Origin: Lobosporangium transversale
Taxonomy: Eukaryota > Mortierellomycota > Mortierellomycetes > Mortierellales > Mortierellaceae
Reading direction: 5' to 3'
Length of the DNA: 64,000 nt
NCBI RefSeq assembly: GCF_002105155.1
Contig: NW_019029033.1
Coordinates: 1-64,000, forward strand
The notes below the pieces were generated by a model that had not been told where the DNA came from, did no database searches, and saw only the letters and a list, made by a program, of their open reading frames with translations. How positions within the stretch are numbered: the stretch's first letter is position 1; each line of letters opens with the position of its first letter. Below, in pieces: positions 58,872-64,000 of this stretch. A program made the position numbers and the translations under genes.

Positions 58872-61624
58872 AGTCGCATTGAAATGATCTGAATACCATG
58901 GGATCAACTCCATCATTCAAAAGACCCATGATGGCATTTATAATACTTGAAACGACTGACAGCCATCATAACCATTATCATCACTATCGACCGCTATCAA
59001 CCATTATCATCCTCCAGGCTGGCATGTTTTTGGCTTACTCTATAGATCGGACAAGAATTATGAAGAAGCATCAAAATGTTACATTAATGCGCTCAAGTAT
59101 GATAAGGTACTCTCAAATCAAATGATTTTCCCCTTGATGAGTCTATTGTCCGTACAGCCATCCATTTTTGTTCATGATCTGATCCAGCTTTTACTATCTA
59201 TCAATCTATCACTTTCGCCCCTTCCTTTCTTTTGGCGTACCATAGGAGAACATCCAAATCCTTCGCGATCTTTCCTTGCTTCAGATGCAGATGCGTAATT
59301 TGGAAGGATACCTCGACACACGTCACCAATTGCTGGAGTTGCGTCCTCAAAATCGCCAGTACTGGGTAACTGTTGCGATCGCATATCAGCTTTTGGGGAA
59401 GCCTGAACTGGGCGTCAAGGTCTTGGCTACGTATGAGGAAACTCTCAAGGATCTTCCTACAACTCCAGATTATGAGCATAGTGAAATGTTGCTCTATCAT
59501 AACAGCTTATTGGAGGAGGCGGGTCAAATCCAAGAGGCACTGGAACATCTGGACGCAATCGAGAAGCAAGTATGCGACCATAAAGCTATCAAAGAGAACC
59601 GCGCTAGATACCTCTTAGCTCTTGGACATATGGAAGAAGCTCAGGAGGCATATAGGGCTCTACTAGCTATCAATCCCGACAATGTGGCGTACTTTGAGGG
59701 TCTTCAGAAGAGCATGAATCTGCTGAACAGCAGTGGTGATAATAGAAACAATGGGAAACTGACAGAGGAGCAGCAATCAAAGGTTTTAGATCTTTTCATG
59801 AGTCTTCAGAAGGAGTATCCTCGCTCCAATGCTGCTAAGCGGTTACCATTACGCTATGCGACTGGTGAAGAGTTTGTCAAGATCACTGACAAATACCTTC
59901 GTAACATGCTCAGGAAGGGTGTCCCCTCTTTGTTTGTCAACATCAAATCCCTCTATGCGGATAAAGAGAAGCAGAAGGCGGTGGAAAAACTAGCTCTTGG
60001 CTATTTAGCTGCTTTGGAGAAATCAAAAGGCTTTGATCATTCTGGTAAAGATCATATGCTCAGTTCATCTGCTTCCCATCTTTGGTGATGTATCAACCTG
60101 AGACAGTACGCTGACAACTTTGTCTTCCGTGAGTCATTCAAAATAGGGTCAATCATTGAGCCGCCGACGGCACTTCTCTGGACACTTTACTTCTTGGCTC
60201 AGCACTTTGATTACAAGAGAGATACCAATAAGGCTCTTGAATACATCGAACAGGCTATTCAGCACACACCAACACTTGTGGAGCTATACATGATCAAGGG
60301 GCGTATTTTGAAACATGCAGGCGAATACATCAAAGCAATGGACGCATTGAATGAAGCCAGGCAATTGGATTTACAGGACCGATTTATCAATACAAAATGT
60401 ACAAAGTATATGCTTCGAGCCGACAAAATGGCAGAGGCAGAGAAGACCATCGTCATGTTCACTCGTGCTGATATCGTCAATCCTCTAAACGATCTCGTGG
60501 AAATGCAGGCTCAATGGTTTGCACTTGCCGCGGGTGAGAGTCATCTTCGACAGGGCCAAATTGGTCGTGCTTTGAGACGTTTCCATCAGATAGAGAAGGT
60601 ATTAATGAATACGTTTCTCCGCTGGATATGAAATGCGATCTTAAAGAATCTAGTTTCAACTTTTTTTTTTTTTTTTTTTTTTCCTGCTCTTCATCATCAG
60701 CACTTTAACGACTATACAGAAGACCAATTCGATTTCCACACATACTGTCCCCGCAAGATGACATTGAGGGCCTATGTTTCGTAAGTCTTGGATAATATCC
60801 TTAGTCAAGCTTTTTGATAACCTATTCGAATGCTCTTTTTATTTCTTTTCTTTTCTTTTCCTATCAATCAACTTTCGAATCGCATAGCCTTGTACGCTTA
60901 GAAGATCAACTTCGTTCTCACCCATACTATGTTCGTGCTGCCCATGGTGCGATTCAGTGCTATCTGACTATCTTTGACAAACCTGATGGAGAAGACGATG
61001 AGGCGATGAAGGGCATGACAGAAGCAGAAAAGAAAAAGTTCCGTAATAAGAAACGTAAGGCAGAGCTCAAGGCACAGCAAGAGGCTGAGGATAGAAAGAA
61101 GGCTAACGCTGCTGCACTAGAAGCATCCAAGAAAGCAGGCTCTAATGCTGCTGTTGCTCTAGTGGAGGAAGATACTGAAGGAAGACCCCTTGGCAGAAAC
61201 CCTAAAGTTCTTGAAGCCCTTGCAAGATCTGGCTGGCAATAAGATTGAGACACATCTTATAGCCTTTGACATTTATATCCGCAAGAGTATGTACCAAAAA
61301 AAAAAAAAAAAAAAAAAAAAAGGTTGTCTTGTTCAAAGTCACTTACCAACTCTCTCTCATTTTTTTTTTTTTTTTTTTTTTTAAATAGATAAACTGCTTT
61401 TGGCGCTCAAGTCACTCCTAAAAGCATTCAAGATTGACCCCAGCAATGGTCCACTCCGAGAGCAACTGGTTAAATTTGGCCATACTGTTGAGAAAGCATC
61501 TGCATCCTCTGCCCTCAAAGCCAGCGTCAAGGCTGTGATTGATAACCACATGCCAACACTTTGCCAAGGTCAAGATCTTGCTTCTCTTGAGGCATCATTA
61601 GTAGAAAAAGTAAAGCTCTCATAA
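58353..61624 (+). CDS. NAA15: NAA15, auxiliary subunit of N-terminal acetyltransferase NatA, nine exons, one frameshift
   Basis: NAA15 is the large TPR scaffold that anchors the catalytic subunit NAA10 at ribosomes for co-translational N-terminal acetylation. Exons are 58353-58400, 58502-58580, 58685-58789, 59018-59106, 59246-60044, 60147-60598, 60701-60780, 60888-61286 and 61389-61624. Marks are [13 protein letters not shown] at the start, [10 protein letters not shown] and [20 protein letters not shown] (each rebuilt at junctions), then [19 protein letters not shown], a Lys-rich linker ([11 protein letters not shown]) and [17 protein letters not shown] near the end. Length would be about 761 residues, normal for the family. 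Within exon 8 the frame changes by one base between about 61163 and 61193: the upstream frame ends EEDTEG, and the conserved [15 protein letters not shown] continues in the next frame. One surplus base explains it. Everything else is intact, so an assembly error is as likely as a real lesion. Confidence 0.9.
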
Positions 61625-62535
61625 AACATCCCAGATTTGACCTTGGTATCAGGATATTCTGAATCAACATTTCGGTGTTCTGCCGTTCTAAAAAATAAAG
61701 TTTTGCCCAATCCCGATTAAACTACAAAGAGGACTCCAGACTCCACAAAAAAAAAAATATAGATAAATAAATTAAAGCGACTTGGTCCGTGCGAGGAATG
61801 CCTGACGCTGTGTAACTTTAATGCGTGCTCAAAATCGGAATTTGTCTCTTATTAGTAATCATTCAATATGCGAAACGCTGGAGGCGTCTTAATAAGAAAT
61901 ACTTTTTTCACGGGGCTAAGTCCAATACTTTATTTGTGGTCTGTGGCATGTTCCCCCCTTTTTTTTTTATTCAGGCATGTTGCCTTAATCTTCTAACACA
62001 TCCTAAAGTCTTTTTTTAAATCTGCTGCGTAGACTTAAAAATTGATGGAATGGTACCACAATCATTCCTACACGTCCTCGATGACATTTTTATCTTTTGT
62101 TTTTATTTTTATATTGACTTCCATTAATATCACAATTACAACTTAAAGCATCCAGTACCACTCTGTGTTGAAAAAGAAAAAATAAAAAATAAAAAAAAGG
62201 ATGCAGTACAAAGGATCCAGGAGGTTGAAATCAGTAAAATTTTATAAAGTATACTAAAATAAGAGCATCAAACATATTTGGATATATTAAGAAGCATTGA
62301 AACAAAAGCTCTAAATGCGATTCAAATGGGGTTGGCGTGAATATGGTCTCGGTTTGTGTAAATCGTGTATATAGGATGCACATCTAAAAGGGGCTAAGAA
62401 CCATGCACTCTCTTCCTCAACCGTGGACCTACTCACTCGGTAATCATTGCCGCAACTCAACGATTTTTTTTCTCTTTGTTCCTTTCCTATTACTAGGACT
62501 AATGCCAAGCACGCCAAGAGATGAATGTCTTTTCC

Positions 62536-62571
<36 letters not shown>

Positions 62572-63184
62572 CCTACCGTTCATTTTTTTCCTCTTTTACT
62601 TTTTCTTCTCAATTTTACGTTACTCCCGTGATCTGAAGGTTGACGTTCTGCCCTAATATGTAAATAGAAAAGAAAGACTATCAAAGCATTAGCAATATTT
62701 CAGCATACACCAATTCATTACATGTCAATTCATTCGACTATTTGTTTTCATTTACACGGCCTCTCCATGCTTATTCACATCATTCATATATCTATGTTAC
62801 AAGCGCATCCATATCTCGATACCACATATACTCAACATTGCTATGCTTAACTTTTTATCTGGCACTAAACTTCCCATACACTCTACATCCTTGAAGCATA
62901 GCTACTTGACTACTTGACTTAATTGCACTCCTTTACTTTTCACTCGCACAAGGATCTTTTCACAACTCCTCTTTTCCCCTTTATCGTAATCCTCAGATCA
63001 TACCCCCTTCTAACTATCAATTCATTGTATACAACTCTTGATACTTTTTCTTATTGTTCTGTGATCAAGCTTTCTCCACCTCTCTTATCTCCTTCAACGC
63101 ATAACAACAAAACCCACCTGCTCAGTCGAATTCGGCCCACATACCACGTAGACAACCACAAACCTTTAAATACAGAGATCGGCC
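61625..63184. other. Spacer between NAA15 and the right-edge gene
   Basis: 1.56 kb without a supportable gene. The left part has poly(A)-signal-like AATAAA sequences after the NAA15 stop. A T-run lies at 62541-62571. The last ~500 nt before 63185 are C/T/A-rich and may be promoter and 5' UTR. Confidence 0.55.
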
Positions 63185-64000
63185 ATGAGGCGGAAATTGC
63201 TCACCACTAACTTTGGGTTGGCACTAATGTTGATCGGTACCTCATGTCTCAGCACTCATACCATTACATCTGTCTCAGCAGCACCTGCAGAACCAATCTC
63301 AACGTCTTCTACAACGGAATTCACCCAACAAAGTCTTATAGGAGGTCATACTACTTCTGGAAATATCATTAGGTCGATCGGTTTCCGACTTTGCGACACG
63401 GAACCCGAAACACAGTCAACAGAACAAATCATATTATCAAGTTTCCATCTATTGTACAATGGGCAAGCTAACACGATTTCACTACAAGCAGAGGGGTCAA
63501 CAGAGCATGAGTTGAACGTAACTTTAGGTACATAGTGAAATCGTATTCAACAATTACTTGGACAGTACCGTATTTTACGATTCAAAGCGTCAGTCCCTTA
63601 ATTGTTGAGCAACAGCTGACGTTTTATTTATTTATGGAAACTATTTTATTATTATAATGGCTAGCCCGTATCATTCTATCAGCATACGATCGTGTCGTTT
63701 ATAATCAAACAATGCAATTCAGCAAATCAGGGCCTTCCGTATTTCGGTAGGTTCAATAACCCAGGACTTTTTTTTTTTTTATTTTTTTATTTTTTTATTT
63801 TTTTTATTTTTTTATTTTTTTTATTTTTATACTTACATCTTTTATCGGAGAATTTATAGATTCAGTGGCCAGTTTTCTTTCCAGGAGACATTTCCAGTAC
63901 CAGCATTGCTCCCAGAGCAAGTTCCCAAGCAGCTCTTCTTGCTTCCAGCTGTAGAGGCTCTTGCTTCTATCCAACTTTATAACTCACAAGGTCATTCAAT
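63185..64000 (+). CDS. N-terminal part of a probable TRP-like/ML-domain membrane protein (cut by window end)
   Basis: Probable exons are 63185-63527, 63665-63746 and 63860 to beyond 64000, each junction GT..AG and in frame. The protein starts with a signal peptide (basic MRRK, hydrophobic core, cleavage near VSAAPA). The rest, with FHLLYNGQANTISLQAEGS, a strand-rich segment ARIILSAYDRVVYNQ and LPAVEALASIQLYNSQ, follows the pattern of the ML-like lumenal domain in fungal Pkd2/flavin-carrier (FLC) proteins, where a domain of this kind precedes a TRP-like membrane region. The membrane part would lie outside the window and the family's usual cysteines are not obvious, so the assignment is tentative. 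It could also be another secreted protein. Confidence 0.5.

Noticed and set aside
60814-61242. An intron with a GTAAGG donor at about 61050 and an AG at 61162 to repair the NAA15 frame
   Set aside because: It would not change the frame and would remove the Lys-rich linker expected in NAA15, so it does not explain the shift.

Overview
The window looks like nuclear DNA of an early-diverging filamentous fungus. My best guess is Mortierellomycotina or a nearby Mucoromycota lineage; this is inferred from protein resemblance, not proven. The evidence is intron-rich genes with GT..AG introns of about 80-200 nt (a few of 0.8-1.9 kb), typically fungal genes (a Pho85 CDK, a Pcl-type cyclin, peroxisomal Lon, a TEA/ATTS factor), a leucine-rich-repeat family, and very many A/T homopolymer runs of 15-40 nt in introns and spacers. 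None of those long runs falls in a spliced coding exon. I built the gene models by hand, joining exons at GT..AG sites that keep frame and restore family motifs.

Left third (1-19.3 kb): an aldehyde dehydrogenase (+), a Pho85 kinase with a polyglutamine tail (-), an unrecognised Q/S-rich protein (-), a 5-kb gene-free upstream region, a Pcl-type cyclin (+) of the kind that partners Pho85, and a peroxisomal Lon protease (-) ending in the peroxisome signal SRL.

Middle (19.3-28.5 kb): a gene-poor island of decayed sequence. It holds a broken LRR-family gene, a broken Tc1/mariner-type transposase with a DD34E spacing, a second transposase fragment, a possible FAR1-like fragment and a noncoding repeat. 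From about 22.4 to 27.5 kb the long A/T runs that litter the rest of the window are absent, suggesting younger DNA.

Right half (28.5-64 kb): an ABCC/MRP transporter (-), a secreted acidic/coiled-coil protein (+), a TEA/ATTS transcription factor (-) over eight exons and 6.1 kb, a further 5-kb gene-free region, a small intronless HAD hydrolase of bacterial look (-), a mitochondrial-type thioredoxin (-), a threonine aldolase with a long tail (+), the NatA subunit NAA15 (+) with one frameshift, and the start of a probable TRP-like/ML-domain membrane protein (+) running off the right edge.

Most genes are independent housekeeping units. The clearest functional link is the Pho85 kinase with its likely cyclin 7 kb away. 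The most notable observations are a TEA factor whose C-terminus resembles the coactivator-binding domain of animal TEADs, and three introns whose 3' splice site is formed by a long poly(A) run preceded by a poly(T) run.
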